Source: Candidatus Dadabacteria bacterium
Lineage (GTDB): Bacteria > Desulfobacterota_D > UBA1144 > Nemesobacterales > UBA2774
Direction of reading: 5' to 3'
Assembly (NCBI GenBank): GCA_020054175.1
Contig: JAGVLR010000270.1
Span: 1-22,274 of the forward strand
DNA: 22,274 bases
Below the pieces are notes generated by a model that was given only the letters and a program-made list of their open reading frames with translations, was not told where the DNA came from and ran no database searches. Each line of letters opens with the position of its first letter. Within the stretch, counting starts at the first letter, position 1. Positions 7,305-15,698 of the stretch are shown here, piece after piece. The translations under genes and the position numbers were made by a program.

Positions 7305-7342
7305 ATTAAGGACTGGTTAAGGGTCCGTTAAACGGCGGTTAA
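7305..7342 (-). promoter_or_regulatory. Pho-box-like array, four half-sites, facing the unknown gene
   Basis: On the minus strand TTAAC, TTAAC, TTAAC and TTAAT occur at 7338-7342, 7327-7331, 7316-7320 and 7305-7309, an exact 11-base period. PhoB/PhoP-type response regulators bind tandem direct repeats at 11-base spacing, and TTAACA is the known PhoP half-site type. The array has the same half-site, number and orientation relative to its gene as the one before pstS. Confidence 0.65.
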
Positions 7343-7493
7343 CGCGTCCGGAAAGACGCGCGACATGCTCTAATTACTAGTTAATTTGCACGGACAGGGC
7401 TTGCCGGGTCGGAGAGAGACGATCCACCAGGCGGAGCGGCTTTCCTCCGCGCTGAAACATGTTGTAGAATTCGGGTATGGGCGGGTTTCCCGA

Positions 7494-7531
7494 TTAACTA
7501 CGGTTTCACTATCTCTTAACACAATCTTAAC
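7494..7531 (+). promoter_or_regulatory. Pho-box-like array upstream of pstS
   Basis: On the plus strand TTAAC (7494), TTCAC (7505), TTAAC (7516) and TTAAC (7527) recur every 11 bases. The last two sit in perfect CTTAACA repeats separated by CAAT (7515-7532). This matches the geometry of PhoB/PhoP boxes, where 7-base half-sites are separated by 4 bases. It lies 54 bases upstream of the pstS ATG, where phosphate-starvation control is expected. Confidence 0.75.
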
Positions 7532-7585
7532 AATACCCGTGTTTACTCCTACGCAGATCAACAATCCAAAGGAGGTATTCATTCA

Positions 7586-8581
7586 ATGAATATACGAGGA
7601 TTATTAAAGCGCAGTATCGTGGCCGGACTTACGGCCTTTGCAGTGCTTTTAACCGCCAACACCGGATTTTCCGCCGAGGGTGTAAGCGTCGACCCGGCTA
7701 TCTCTTCCTATACGAAGACAAGCGGCGTATCGGGAAACATCAACAGCATAGGCTCGGACTCCATGAACAACCTCATGACTCTCTGGTGCGAGGGATTCAC
7801 GAAGAACTATCCTAACGTCAGATGCCAGATCGAGGGCAAGGGATCGAGCACCGCGCCGCCGGCTCTTATAGAAGGTACGGCACAGTTCGGACCGATGTCC
7901 CGCCCTATGAAGGATACGGAGATAGACGGGTTCGAGAAGGCCTTCGGTTACAAGCCAACTGAAATAGCGACGTCCATAGACACGCTCGCCGTATTCGTAA
8001 ACAAGGACAATCCGATCGAATGTCTCACGATAGACCAGCTCGACCAGATATTCTCCAAGAACAGGGCCTGCGGCGCCGGCGATGACGTCACCACCTGGGG
8101 TCAGCTCGGCGTTACGGGGCCTCTCGCCAACACGCCCATCAGCATGTACGGCAGAAATTCCGCTTCCGGAACTTACGGCTTCTTCAAGGAGCACGCTCTC
8201 TGCAAGGGCGACTTCAAGGATTCCGTAAAGGAGCAGCCGGGATCGGCTTCCGTCGTCCAGGGCGTTACGGAAGACAAGGCCGGCATCGGATACAGCGGAA
8301 TCGGCTACATAACCTCCGGAGTAAAGGCAATAAAGCTCGGTGCGAGCGCCGCGGAATGCGCCGCGCCCAGCCTTGAAAACGTAACGAGCGGAACTTATCC
8401 TCTTGGCAGGTATCTCTATCTCTACGTCAACAAGAAGCCGAACGAAGCGCTCGACCCGCTCCGCCTCGAATTCCTGAAATTCGTCCTCAGCAAGGAGGGT
8501 CAGGAAGTAGTCATAAAAGACGGTTATCTTCCTATACCTGCCAGCGTCGAGGCCGAGCAGTTAAAGATCATCGGCAACTGA
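7586..8581 (+). CDS. pstS: Periplasmic phosphate-binding protein PstS
   Basis: The product has 331 residues. It captures inorganic phosphate in the periplasm and hands it to the PstCA channel. A Sec signal peptide spans about residues 1-30 (basic RGLLKR, hydrophobic core, likely cleavage after FSA). Phosphate-site motifs include GSDSM near the mature N-terminus, GKGSSTAPPAL, FGPMSRPMK and GRNSASGTYGFF. Six cysteines in the mature part suggest disulfides, as expected for an exported protein. AAGGAGGT is 9 bases before the ATG. The gene heads the pst cluster and is preceded by a Pho-box-like array, so induction by phosphate starvation is likely. It lacks a lipobox, so it is a soluble periplasmic form. 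Confidence 0.96.
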   Translation: MNIRGLLKRSIVAGLTAFAVLLTANTGFSAEGVSVDPAISSYTKTSGVSGNINSIGSDSMNNLMTLWCEGFTKNYPNVRCQIEGKGSSTAPPALIEGTAQFGPMSRPMKDTEIDGFEKAFGYKPTEIATSIDTLAVFVNKDNPIECLTIDQLDQIFSKNRACGAGDDVTTWGQLGVTGPLANTPISMYGRNSASGTYGFFKEHALCKGDFKDSVKEQPGSASVVQGVTEDKAGIGYSGIGYITSGVKAIKLGASAAECAAPSLENVTSGTYPLGRYLYLYVNKKPNEALDPLRLEFLKFVLSKEGQEVVIKDGYLPIPASVEAEQLKIIGN

Positions 8582-8633
8582 TTCTCGCAATGAAAGCAGG
8601 GATTACGATCACACTCGTCCGGACGCCAAACAC

Positions 8634-10940
8634 ATGACAGCTCAAACGAGATTTAAAAAGAAAGAAGTGTTGCAAGCTTCCCCCGGAATAAAACGGAGGA
8701 AGCTTGCCGACCGGATCGCGACTATCGTCGTAACGACAGGCGGCGTCGCCGTGATCCTCTGCATCATCGCCATACTTCTCTTCATAGGAGTAGAAACCGT
8801 TCCCCTGTGGAAAGGCGTCAAATCGGAGCTCACCAGCTCTTTCTTCCTGAAGGAATCCCCCGAGCTCGCTTCTTATTCTCTCGACAGCCCGAATACAGGC
8901 ACGTTTCCCTTCCTGGCCTCGGGGATGGATGAGTATAAGGAGATTGGCTTTGTCGCTACTAAAAACGGCGAGCTTTATTTCCTTTCACTCAGCAACGGCA
9001 AGGTATTGAAGAAAGAGGCGCTCCCGAACCTGGGCGAAACGGAGATAAGGTCGAGCTACGTCTCCCAGAATAACAAGCTCTATTCCTTCGGCACGGACGA
9101 CGGCAGAATCATACCCGTAAGAACCGCCTACAATGTCACCTTCGCGGGCGACAAGAGGATTATCACTCCGCAGGTGACCGAGGACGACATTCTGACAATA
9201 GGCGATTCGCCCCTCGTCAGGATAGCGTTCGAGGAAAACGACGGCGAAACGGCCTCCGCGGGTGCGGCGTATACCGCCGGCGGGGAGCTCATAATGAAAA
9301 CGGTCGCCAAGTCGAGAGGGCTCATCGGGGGCGGGGGAAGCGACGAAGCGACTCACAATTTGACGCAGACTCTCGGCGGCGGGAAGGTAACGGCGCTCGA
9401 AATAGACAAGTCCCTTCAGAACCTTTACGTCGGCACGGATACGGGAAGAATTTACAGATATAACATCAGGAACCGGCAGAATCCCGAGCTCCTCGAAACC
9501 CTCGACGCGACAGGAAACAGCCGCATACCGGTAACGGCGCTCGGCTTTCTCCTGGGAGACCGCTCGCTCGTAGTGGGCGACGAAGCGGGGAGCGTTTCGG
9601 TATGGTTCGAAGTCGCGGACACGGATTCGCCAGGCGGCAAGGTGTTTAAAAAAGTGCACCAGCTCCCGCCTTTCGCGCTTCCGGTATCTGATATAGTGCC
9701 CTCGTCGCGCGATCGCGGGTTCATCGCGGCCGACAGCGGCGGGAATATAAATCTTTACCATGCGACTTCGGAGCAGAAGCTCATGCAGCTGAAAACGGAC
9801 GGCCCTCCGGTGATGAACCTCTCATTCGCGCCGAAAGGTAACGGAATCCTCGCCGTGGACGGCGCCGGGAAGCTCTACGACTGGAACGTCGATAACCCTC
9901 ACCCTGAAACCAGCTTCAAGACGCTCTTCGGGAAGGTCTGGTACGAGGGCTACAGCAAGCCCGAATACGTCTGGCAGTCCACCGGCGGCACGGACGACTT
10001 CGAACCCAAGATAAGCTTGACGCCCCTTGCATTCGGCACATTAAAGGGCGCTCTCTACGCGCTTTTATTCGCTATACCGCTCTCAATATTCGGCGCGATA
10101 TGCGTATCGCAGTTCATGCACCCTGCGCTTAGAAATACTATAAAGCCGGTGGTCGAGATAATGGCCGCGCTTCCGAGCGTAGTGCTCGGATTCTTCGCCG
10201 GCCTCTGGCTTGCGCCTATTATCGAGAAGATCATACCGGCCGTGATCATACTTCCGTTCGTGCTTACCGTATTTACGCTCCTGAGCGTTTTCGGATGGCA
10301 GTATCTTCCGAGGGGAATCAAGGGAAGGTTCAAGGAGGGCTCGGAGCTCTTCTTCCTTGTTCCCGTCATTCTCCTTGGCGTGCTCGTCAGCCTCGGGCTC
10401 AACGCGGCGGCCGAAAGCACATTTTTCGGCGGAGATTATAAGTCCTGGTTCTATAACGTTCTCGGAATGCAGTACGACCAGAGGAACTCGCTCATAGTAG
10501 GGTTCGCGATGGGATTCGCCGTTATTCCGATCATATTCACCATATCGGAAGACGCCCTTTCGAGCGTGCCCAAGCACCTTTCCGCCGGCTCGCTCGCCCT
10601 TGGGGCGAACAGGTGGCAGACGGCTATAAGGGTCGTGCTGCCGACGGCAAGCCCGGGAATATTCTCGGCAGTGATGATAGGGCTCGGGAGGGCCATCGGC
10701 GAAACAATGATAGTCCTCATGGCTACCGGCAATACGCCTATAATGGACTGGAGCATATTCAACGGCTTCCGGGCGCTCTCGGCGAATATAGCGGTCGAAA
10801 TACCTGAGGCCCCGCATGGGGGAACTCTATACAGGGTCCTCTTCCTGGCGGCGCTGTTGCTCTTCTTCTTCACGTTTATCATCAACACTGCCGCGGAAAT
10901 CGTCAGGCAGAGATTAAGGAAAAAATACGGTCAACTCTAA
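8634..10940 (+). CDS. pstC: Phosphate ABC transporter permease PstC, enlarged form
   Basis: The product has 768 residues, far longer than the roughly 320 of E. coli PstC. A first membrane helix (about residues 28-55) is followed by some 400 residues predicted to lie outside the cytoplasm. These carry repeated beta-propeller-like segments such as SLQNLYVGTDTGRIYRYNIR and FIAADSGGNINLYHA. The membrane permease domain runs from about residue 460 to the end, with the EAA-type loop at SAGSLALGANRWQTAIRVVLP (about 650-670) that docks PstB. Enlarged PstC proteins are known from Pseudomonas and other lineages. The gene lies 52 bases after pstS with no clear Shine-Dalgarno; a 15-codon frame (8590-8637) overlaps its ATG. 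With PstA it forms the phosphate channel in the inner membrane. Confidence 0.94.
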   Translation: MTAQTRFKKKEVLQASPGIKRRKLADRIATIVVTTGGVAVILCIIAILLFIGVETVPLWKGVKSELTSSFFLKESPELASYSLDSPNTGTFPFLASGMDEYKEIGFVATKNGELYFLSLSNGKVLKKEALPNLGETEIRSSYVSQNNKLYSFGTDDGRIIPVRTAYNVTFAGDKRIITPQVTEDDILTIGDSPLVRIAFEENDGETASAGAAYTAGGELIMKTVAKSRGLIGGGGSDEATHNLTQTLGGGKVTALEIDKSLQNLYVGTDTGRIYRYNIRNRQNPELLETLDATGNSRIPVTALGFLLGDRSLVVGDEAGSVSVWFEVADTDSPGGKVFKKVHQLPPFALPVSDIVPSSRDRGFIAADSGGNINLYHATSEQKLMQLKTDGPPVMNLSFAPKGNGILAVDGAGKLYDWNVDNPHPETSFKTLFGKVWYEGYSKPEYVWQSTGGTDDFEPKISLTPLAFGTLKGALYALLFAIPLSIFGAICVSQFMHPALRNTIKPVVEIMAALPSVVLGFFAGLWLAPIIEKIIPAVIILPFVLTVFTLLSVFGWQYLPRGIKGRFKEGSELFFLVPVILLGVLVSLGLNAAAESTFFGGDYKSWFYNVLGMQYDQRNSLIVGFAMGFAVIPIIFTISEDALSSVPKHLSAGSLALGANRWQTAIRVVLPTASPGIFSAVMIGLGRAIGETMIVLMATGNTPIMDWSIFNGFRALSANIAVEIPEAPHGGTLYRVLFLAALLLFFFTFIINTAAEIVRQRLRKKYGQL

Positions 10941-10987
10941 CTCGCTCGTAAATTTAATCGTGCGGAAACGTCCGACGGGGTTTAACG

Positions 10988-12607
10988 ATGAATAAGTTCT
11001 GGAAAAGCGGCGACCCTTTCATTTGGCTCACTGGAGTCGCCCTCATGTTCAGCCTGCTGATGATAGCGGGGCTCATGTATCTCATCACAGCAAAGGGCCT
11101 CGGGTTTTTCTGGCCTTCCAATCTCACGGAAATAAAGCTCAAGGACGGCTCCGCCCTCCTCGGCGAAATCACCGGGCACGAGAGTGTGAAAGCCCACGAT
11201 CCCGACGGGCAGGAAATGACCATAGAGCGCACCCAGCTCAAGATCGGAAACAGGGACCTCTACGGCCTCGATTTCAGATGGGTTGACGATAACAACATAG
11301 AAAATACTTCCTACCCGCAATACGCCGTCGCCCTCGAAAGAAGGGAGTGGGGCAACATGTACGGCTTTATAAAGCAGATATCCGAGGGCGGCAACGTCTT
11401 ATGCACGGGGAACGAGAGCTGCTGGGCCGTGCTCGAATCGCAGATACCCGTATACAGCGGCATATACGAAGAGATAAAAGGCATAGAGAAGGGCGTGATC
11501 GGGGGGATAAACAGGGAGATAGAGCACCTTCGCCTGGAAATCAGGGGCGAGCAGATGGGCAGCGGAAGGCAGGACAGGATAAAAGAGCTCGAGGCGGAGA
11601 TAAAAGAGCAGGAGGCCAGGTACCAGGAGCAGGAAGAGAAGCTGACCGCTCTCTATGCGGAGTTCGACAAGGAAAAGATAGTTATGACGTCCGTCGACGG
11701 GAGGGATAAGGAAATGCCTCTCGGAAATATCGTCCGCGCGTACAGGCCTAATTCGATGAGCTGGTTTCAGAAGGCCGGCCTCTATGCCTCCAAGTTATGG
11801 GAGTTCGTGTCCGACGAGCCCAGGGAAGCCAACACCGAGGGGGGCGTATTCCCCGCAATATTCGGGACTATCTTGATGGTAATGATAATGAGCGTCGTCG
11901 TTCTTCCGTTCGGCGTGCTCGCAGCGCTTTACTTAAGAGAATACGCGAAGCAGGGAACGCTGGTCAGAATCGTGAGGATATGCGTCAACAACCTCGCCGG
12001 CGTTCCGTCGATTGTATTCGGCGTGTTCGCGGTCGGGTTTTTCATATACGGCATGGGGAGCACTCTCGACAGCATATTCTTTAAGGAAGCCCTTCCGAAC
12101 CCGACGTTCGGCACGGGCGGTATACTCTGGGCCTCGCTCACGCTGGCGCTTCTGACGGTGCCCGTGGTAATCGTGGCGACCGAAGAGGGCCTGGCCGCAG
12201 TACCCAAAGAAATACGCGACGGCTCTCTGGCGCTGGGCGCGACGAAATTCGAGACGACCTGGAAGATTGTAATACCGAGCGCGATGCCCGCGATACTAAC
12301 GGGGCTTATTCTCGCGATCGCGAGGGCGACTGGAGAGGTCGCGCCGCTGATGATAACCGGCGTCGTAAAACTCGCGCCGCATCTTCCCGTGGACGGCTAC
12401 TTTCCATACCTTCATCTGGAGAGAAAATTCATGCACCTCGGCTTTCACATATACGACGTCGGATTTCAGTCCCCGAACGTCGAAGCCGCAAAGCCGATGG
12501 TATTCGCGACCGCGCTCCTTCTTATACTCATAGTAGTAGTGCTTAACCTCACGGCCATAATCACAAGGAACCGTTTGAGAAAGAAATACACTACCTCGGC
12601 AGTTTGA
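10988..12607 (+). CDS. pstA: Phosphate ABC transporter permease PstA, enlarged form
   Basis: The product has 539 residues, against roughly 300 for E. coli PstA. A first membrane helix (about residues 12-40) is followed by a predicted extracytoplasmic insertion to about residue 280. The insertion includes a strongly charged coiled-coil stretch around residues 160-235 (heptad-like REIEHLRLEIRGEQM and IKELEAEIKEQEARYQEQEE). The permease domain occupies about 284-539, with the EAA loop at DGSLALGATKFETTWKIVIP (about 408-427). It follows pstC by 47 bases. The insertion probably packs against the large PstC domain outside the membrane; that is inference. No strong Shine-Dalgarno precedes the ATG. 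Confidence 0.94.
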   Translation: MNKFWKSGDPFIWLTGVALMFSLLMIAGLMYLITAKGLGFFWPSNLTEIKLKDGSALLGEITGHESVKAHDPDGQEMTIERTQLKIGNRDLYGLDFRWVDDNNIENTSYPQYAVALERREWGNMYGFIKQISEGGNVLCTGNESCWAVLESQIPVYSGIYEEIKGIEKGVIGGINREIEHLRLEIRGEQMGSGRQDRIKELEAEIKEQEARYQEQEEKLTALYAEFDKEKIVMTSVDGRDKEMPLGNIVRAYRPNSMSWFQKAGLYASKLWEFVSDEPREANTEGGVFPAIFGTILMVMIMSVVVLPFGVLAALYLREYAKQGTLVRIVRICVNNLAGVPSIVFGVFAVGFFIYGMGSTLDSIFFKEALPNPTFGTGGILWASLTLALLTVPVVIVATEEGLAAVPKEIRDGSLALGATKFETTWKIVIPSAMPAILTGLILAIARATGEVAPLMITGVVKLAPHLPVDGYFPYLHLERKFMHLGFHIYDVGFQSPNVEAAKPMVFATALLLILIVVVLNLTAIITRNRLRKKYTTSAV

Positions 12608-12672
12608 TAAGTGTTATATTATCTATCTAAGTGCTCCGAGGGGTAGAGATTACGGAGGTCAGAGTCTTAATC

Positions 12673-13515
12673 ATGGAAAATTTACAGGAAACGATGGAGA
12701 CCGGAGCGGAAGAGCGGGTTATGGTTCACGGAGACCAAAAATCGAAGAAATTCCAGATCCCCGACCCGATAGTGGAAGTTAACGACGCAAACCTTTACTA
12801 CGGCCGGAAGCAGGCGCTCAAAAGCATCTACATGGACATACCGAAGAACAAGGCCACGGCTTTCATAGGGCCTTCGGGATGCGGAAAGTCCACGCTGCTC
12901 CGCTGTTTCAACAGGCTCAACGATCTCGTCGACTCGGCGAGGGTCGAGGGCGAGATACTCATCGACGGGGAAGATATATATGATCCGAGCGTCGACATCA
13001 CACAGCTGAGAAAGAAGGTGGGAATGGTATTTCAGAAATCGAACCCGTTCCCCAAATCTATATACGAGAACGTAGCATACGGCGCGAGGATTTCCGGGGA
13101 GAAGCGGAAATCCGTCCTCGACGAGGTAGTAGAGAAGAGCCTCAAGGGGGCGGCCCTCTGGGACGAGGTTCACGACAGGCTTCACGATAGCGCGCTCGGG
13201 ATATCGGGCGGCCAGATGCAGAGGCTCTGCATCGCGAGGGCAATAGCCGTCGAGCCCAATATACTTCTCATGGACGAGCCGTGCTCCGCGCTCGACCCTA
13301 TAGCGACAGGCAAGATAGAAGACCTTATAACGGAGCTCAAGGAGAATTACACGATAGTAATAGTGACCCACAACATGCAGCAGGCGTCCCGCGTATCGGA
13401 CTATACGGCCTTTATGTATCTTGGGGAGCTTATAGAGTACGACACCACCGAAACGATATTCCTCAACCCTAAATTCAAACAGACGGAAGATTACGTATCG
13501 GGAAAATTTGGATAA
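12673..13515 (+). CDS. pstB: Phosphate ABC transporter ATPase PstB
   Basis: The product has 280 residues from the ATG at 12673. It is the cytoplasmic ATPase that powers PstCA. Walker A GPSGCGKST lies near residue 65, the signature ISGGQMQRLCIARA near 176, and Walker B ILLMDEPCSALDP near 197, followed by the switch histidine in VTHNM. The C-terminus EDYVSGKFG is the usual PstB ending. A GTG at 12631 would add 14 residues; a GGAGGT sequence lies 13 bases before the chosen ATG, a little far, and a second ATG at 12694 follows AGGA at closer range. The first 25 or so residues are an acidic extension of no known role, so the exact start is soft. It lies in the pst cluster between pstA and arsC. Confidence 0.94.
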   Translation: MENLQETMETGAEERVMVHGDQKSKKFQIPDPIVEVNDANLYYGRKQALKSIYMDIPKNKATAFIGPSGCGKSTLLRCFNRLNDLVDSARVEGEILIDGEDIYDPSVDITQLRKKVGMVFQKSNPFPKSIYENVAYGARISGEKRKSVLDEVVEKSLKGAALWDEVHDRLHDSALGISGGQMQRLCIARAIAVEPNILLMDEPCSALDPIATGKIEDLITELKENYTIVIVTHNMQQASRVSDYTAFMYLGELIEYDTTETIFLNPKFKQTEDYVSGKFG

Positions 13516-13588
13516 TCGCACCCGGCTCTACCTGCATATTTTCCCTTCCGTGGAAGGGGACGCTGCAATACATCACGGAGAGGAAACT

Positions 13589-14062
13589 ATGTCCTGCGAA
13601 GACAGGAAAAAGGTGATTTTCATTTGCACGCATAATTCGGCGCGCTCGCAGATGGCCGAGGGTATACTCAAAAGCCTCTACGGCGACAGGTTCGAGGTCT
13701 ACAGCGCCGGGACGGAGCCCTCGAGGGTAAATCCATACGCCGTAAGGGCGATGGAGGAAATCGGTATAGACATATCCGGCCAGAGCTCGAAGGCGCTCGG
13801 AAAATTCGACGGAACGGATTTCGATTACGTAATCACTCTCTGCGGCGACGCCAGCGAGGCATGCGCCTATCTTCAGGCCGGGGGTAGAAACCGTCTTCAC
13901 AGGGGATTCCCGGATCCGTCCGGTTTCAGGGGTAAAGACGAAGAGATACTCGCCGGATTCAGAAACGTCAGGGACGAGATAAAGACCTGGATAGAATCCG
14001 AGTTCGATAGAAACCAGTTTCGGAAAAGCGGCTCGGCAGGGGGGTTCAGAGACAAGAGATGA
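13589..14062 (+). CDS. arsC: Thioredoxin-type arsenate reductase (LMW phosphatase fold)
   Basis: The product has 157 residues. The P-loop CTHNSAR (C13 to R19, C-x5-R) followed by SQMAEG marks the low-molecular-weight tyrosine phosphatase fold in its arsenate reductase branch. The two extra redox cysteines are also present: C85 and C92 in TLCGDASEAC. The three cysteines have the same spacing as C10, C82 and C89 of Staphylococcus aureus ArsC, which supports thioredoxin-coupled reduction of arsenate to arsenite and not a plain phosphatase. The chosen ATG follows GGAGAGG; an upstream TTG at 13508 would add 27 unlikely residues. The gene sits between pstB and phoU and overlaps phoU by 4 bases (ATGA). 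No arsenite exporter or ArsR is in the window. Confidence 0.85.
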   Translation: MSCEDRKKVIFICTHNSARSQMAEGILKSLYGDRFEVYSAGTEPSRVNPYAVRAMEEIGIDISGQSSKALGKFDGTDFDYVITLCGDASEACAYLQAGGRNRLHRGFPDPSGFRGKDEEILAGFRNVRDEIKTWIESEFDRNQFRKSGSAGGFRDKR

Positions 14063-14721
14063 TAAGACTGGAAGAAGAGATAAGCAAGCTCAAAAAGATG
14101 CTTTTCGAGATGGCGTCGTCGGTCGAGGAGATGATCGCGAAAAGCATAAAGGCCTTAAAGGACCGCAACATGATCATGGCCGAAGAGGTCATAAAGAGCG
14201 ATCATAAAATAAACGATATGGAAATCGAGATCGATAACCAGTGCATAAGGATACTCGCCCTCTATCATCCGGAAGCTGCGGATCTCAGAACCGTATCCAT
14301 GATAATGAAGATAAACAACGACCTCGAAAGGATAGGCGACCACGCCGTCAACATCGCCGAGAAGACGATCTACCTTGCCGACAAGCCGCCCGTAAAGCCG
14401 CTTATCGACATACCCAAAATGGCCGACAAGGCTATACAGATGCTCCAGGAGAGCCTCGACGCATTCGTAAACAAGGACGCCGAGCTCGCGATCGAGGTGT
14501 GCAAGAAGGACGACGACGTCGACGCGCTCGAGCCGCAGATAGTCCGCGAGCTGGTTACGTACATGATTTCGGATCCGCAGACGATAGACCGCTCCCTCAC
14601 CCTGATACTCATAGCGCGGGAGATTGAGAGGGTGGCCGACCTCGCGACGAATATTGCCGAGGACACCTATTACATAGCCAGCGGAAAGATGCTGAAGCAT
14701 CACACCTTCGAAAAGAACTGA
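14059..14721 (+). CDS. phoU: Phosphate signalling protein PhoU
   Basis: The product has 220 residues, the normal length, made of two similar three-helix PhoU repeats. Metal-binding-type motifs are visible in each half: NNDLERIGDHAVNIAE (about residues 84-99) and AREIERVADLATNIAED (about 186-202). PhoU links the Pst transporter to the PhoR sensor kinase and damps both uptake and Pho regulon expression when phosphate is ample. It acts at the cytoplasmic face of the membrane. The start overlaps the arsC stop (ATGA), showing tight co-expression. It closes the pst cluster; phoB and phoR are not in the window. No intrinsic terminator with a T-run was seen in the 125 bases downstream. Confidence 0.96.
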   Translation: MIRLEEEISKLKKMLFEMASSVEEMIAKSIKALKDRNMIMAEEVIKSDHKINDMEIEIDNQCIRILALYHPEAADLRTVSMIMKINNDLERIGDHAVNIAEKTIYLADKPPVKPLIDIPKMADKAIQMLQESLDAFVNKDAELAIEVCKKDDDVDALEPQIVRELVTYMISDPQTIDRSLTLILIAREIERVADLATNIAEDTYYIASGKMLKHHTFEKN

Positions 14722-14846
14722 GCCCGCGCCGAAACCCAAAAAACCCACGCCGGGGATGTTCTGCTGTACCCGAAGGACCTCCCCTCCTTGAAAAGCTCCG
14801 GCATGAGTATAAACTCTTAGCGTCTTTAATCCCCGGGATCGGCTGA

Positions 14847-15698
14847 ATGCAGTTAAAAAATCTCTATCAATACGGAAAAGAGCACATGGCGCGGCATTAT
14901 ATAGAAAATCCGTCGCGCGAGACTTATCTCCTCCTCAGGGACTCGGAGGTCCTCCGGGACTTCACCGAGGTTTTCACGTCGTCCGAAACGGAACCCGAGC
15001 CCCGGAAAATCGAGAAATTCTACGAGCTCCTCGAAAGACGAATAAAGCACGAGCCTATGGCTTACATCTCCGGCGAAAAGGAATTTTATTTGAGGCCGTT
15101 CTCGGTAAACAGGAGCGTTCTGATCCCGCGGCCGGAAACTGAGCTCCTCGTCGCGGAGGCGCTCGACATAGCGCGCGGCATGGATGAGCCCGGCATTTTA
15201 GATATAGGGACGGGCAGCGGCTGCATCGCCGTAACACTCGCCTGCGAGCTTCCCGCCGCGAAGGTATACGCGTCCGACATATCGCCGGAGGCGCTCCGCA
15301 CTGCACGGATGAACGCGGAGAAGAACGGCGCCGCCGGGAGAATAATTTTCTTACTTGGGAACATGACGCCGGCATTAAAAGAAAATTCGTTCGATATAGT
15401 GGTATCGAACCCGCCGTATGTAAGCAAGGCGGAGTACGAGGGCCTGGACCCGTCAGTGAGAGACTACGAGCCCCAGCTCGCGCTCGTGTCGGATGAGGAC
15501 GGCCTCTCGCACATAAAAAATCTAATCCGCGACTCTGCCCGAATCTTGAAGGCCGGCGGGTGGTGCATGGTCGAGGCGGGATATTCGCAAGCCGGGCGGG
15601 TGAAAGCACTTTACGAGGAGGCCGGTTTCGGGGATATTTCATCCGTTGGGGACATTGCCGGCATCGAGAGGGTAATAAAAGCAAGATGGAAAAAATAA
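14847..15698 (+). CDS. prmC: Release factor glutamine methyltransferase PrmC
   Basis: The product has 283 residues. It methylates the glutamine of the GGQ motif in peptide release factors using S-adenosylmethionine. The N-terminal helical domain is followed by the SAM loop LDIGTGSGCIAV (about residues 117-128), the acidic residue in YASDISPEAL, and the catalytic NPPY (N188) in VVSNPPYVSK. PRPETE (about residues 93-98) is also diagnostic for PrmC over generic methyltransferases. murA starts inside its last codons (13-base overlap). prfA, often upstream, is absent here. A weak promoter-like TATAAA (14808-14813) with TTGAAA 14 bases before it lies upstream; the spacing is poor. Confidence 0.94.
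   Translation: MQLKNLYQYGKEHMARHYIENPSRETYLLLRDSEVLRDFTEVFTSSETEPEPRKIEKFYELLERRIKHEPMAYISGEKEFYLRPFSVNRSVLIPRPETELLVAEALDIARGMDEPGILDIGTGSGCIAVTLACELPAAKVYASDISPEALRTARMNAEKNGAAGRIIFLLGNMTPALKENSFDIVVSNPPYVSKAEYEGLDPSVRDYEPQLALVSDEDGLSHIKNLIRDSARILKAGGWCMVEAGYSQAGRVKALYEEAGFGDISSVGDIAGIERVIKARWKK

Larger units (their letters stand above)
7283..7585. other. Divergent regulatory region between the unknown gene and pstS
   Basis: This 303-base stretch holds two Pho-box-like arrays listed separately: 7305-7342 facing left and 7494-7531 facing right. Between them lie a near-palindromic AT-rich patch around 7370-7386 (TAATTACTAGTTAATT) and a 6-bp inverted repeat GCGGAG/CTCCGC (7431-7436 and 7445-7450) with no T-run. 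A 67-codon frame on the plus strand (7386-7589) overlaps the Pho box and the pstS ribosome site and is not supported as a gene. Confidence 0.6.

Noticed and set aside
7386..7589. 67-codon plus-strand frame upstream of pstS
   Set aside because: It runs through the Pho-box array and the pstS ribosome site, so it is an accidental open frame.
8590..8637. 15-codon frame whose TGA overlaps the pstC ATG, possible translational coupling
   Set aside because: No ribosome site of its own and no conserved-looking sequence; the overlap alone is weak evidence.
15560..15685. N-terminal extension of MurA by 42 residues
   Set aside because: These codons lie inside prmC and do not resemble MurA; the family N-terminus begins at 15686.
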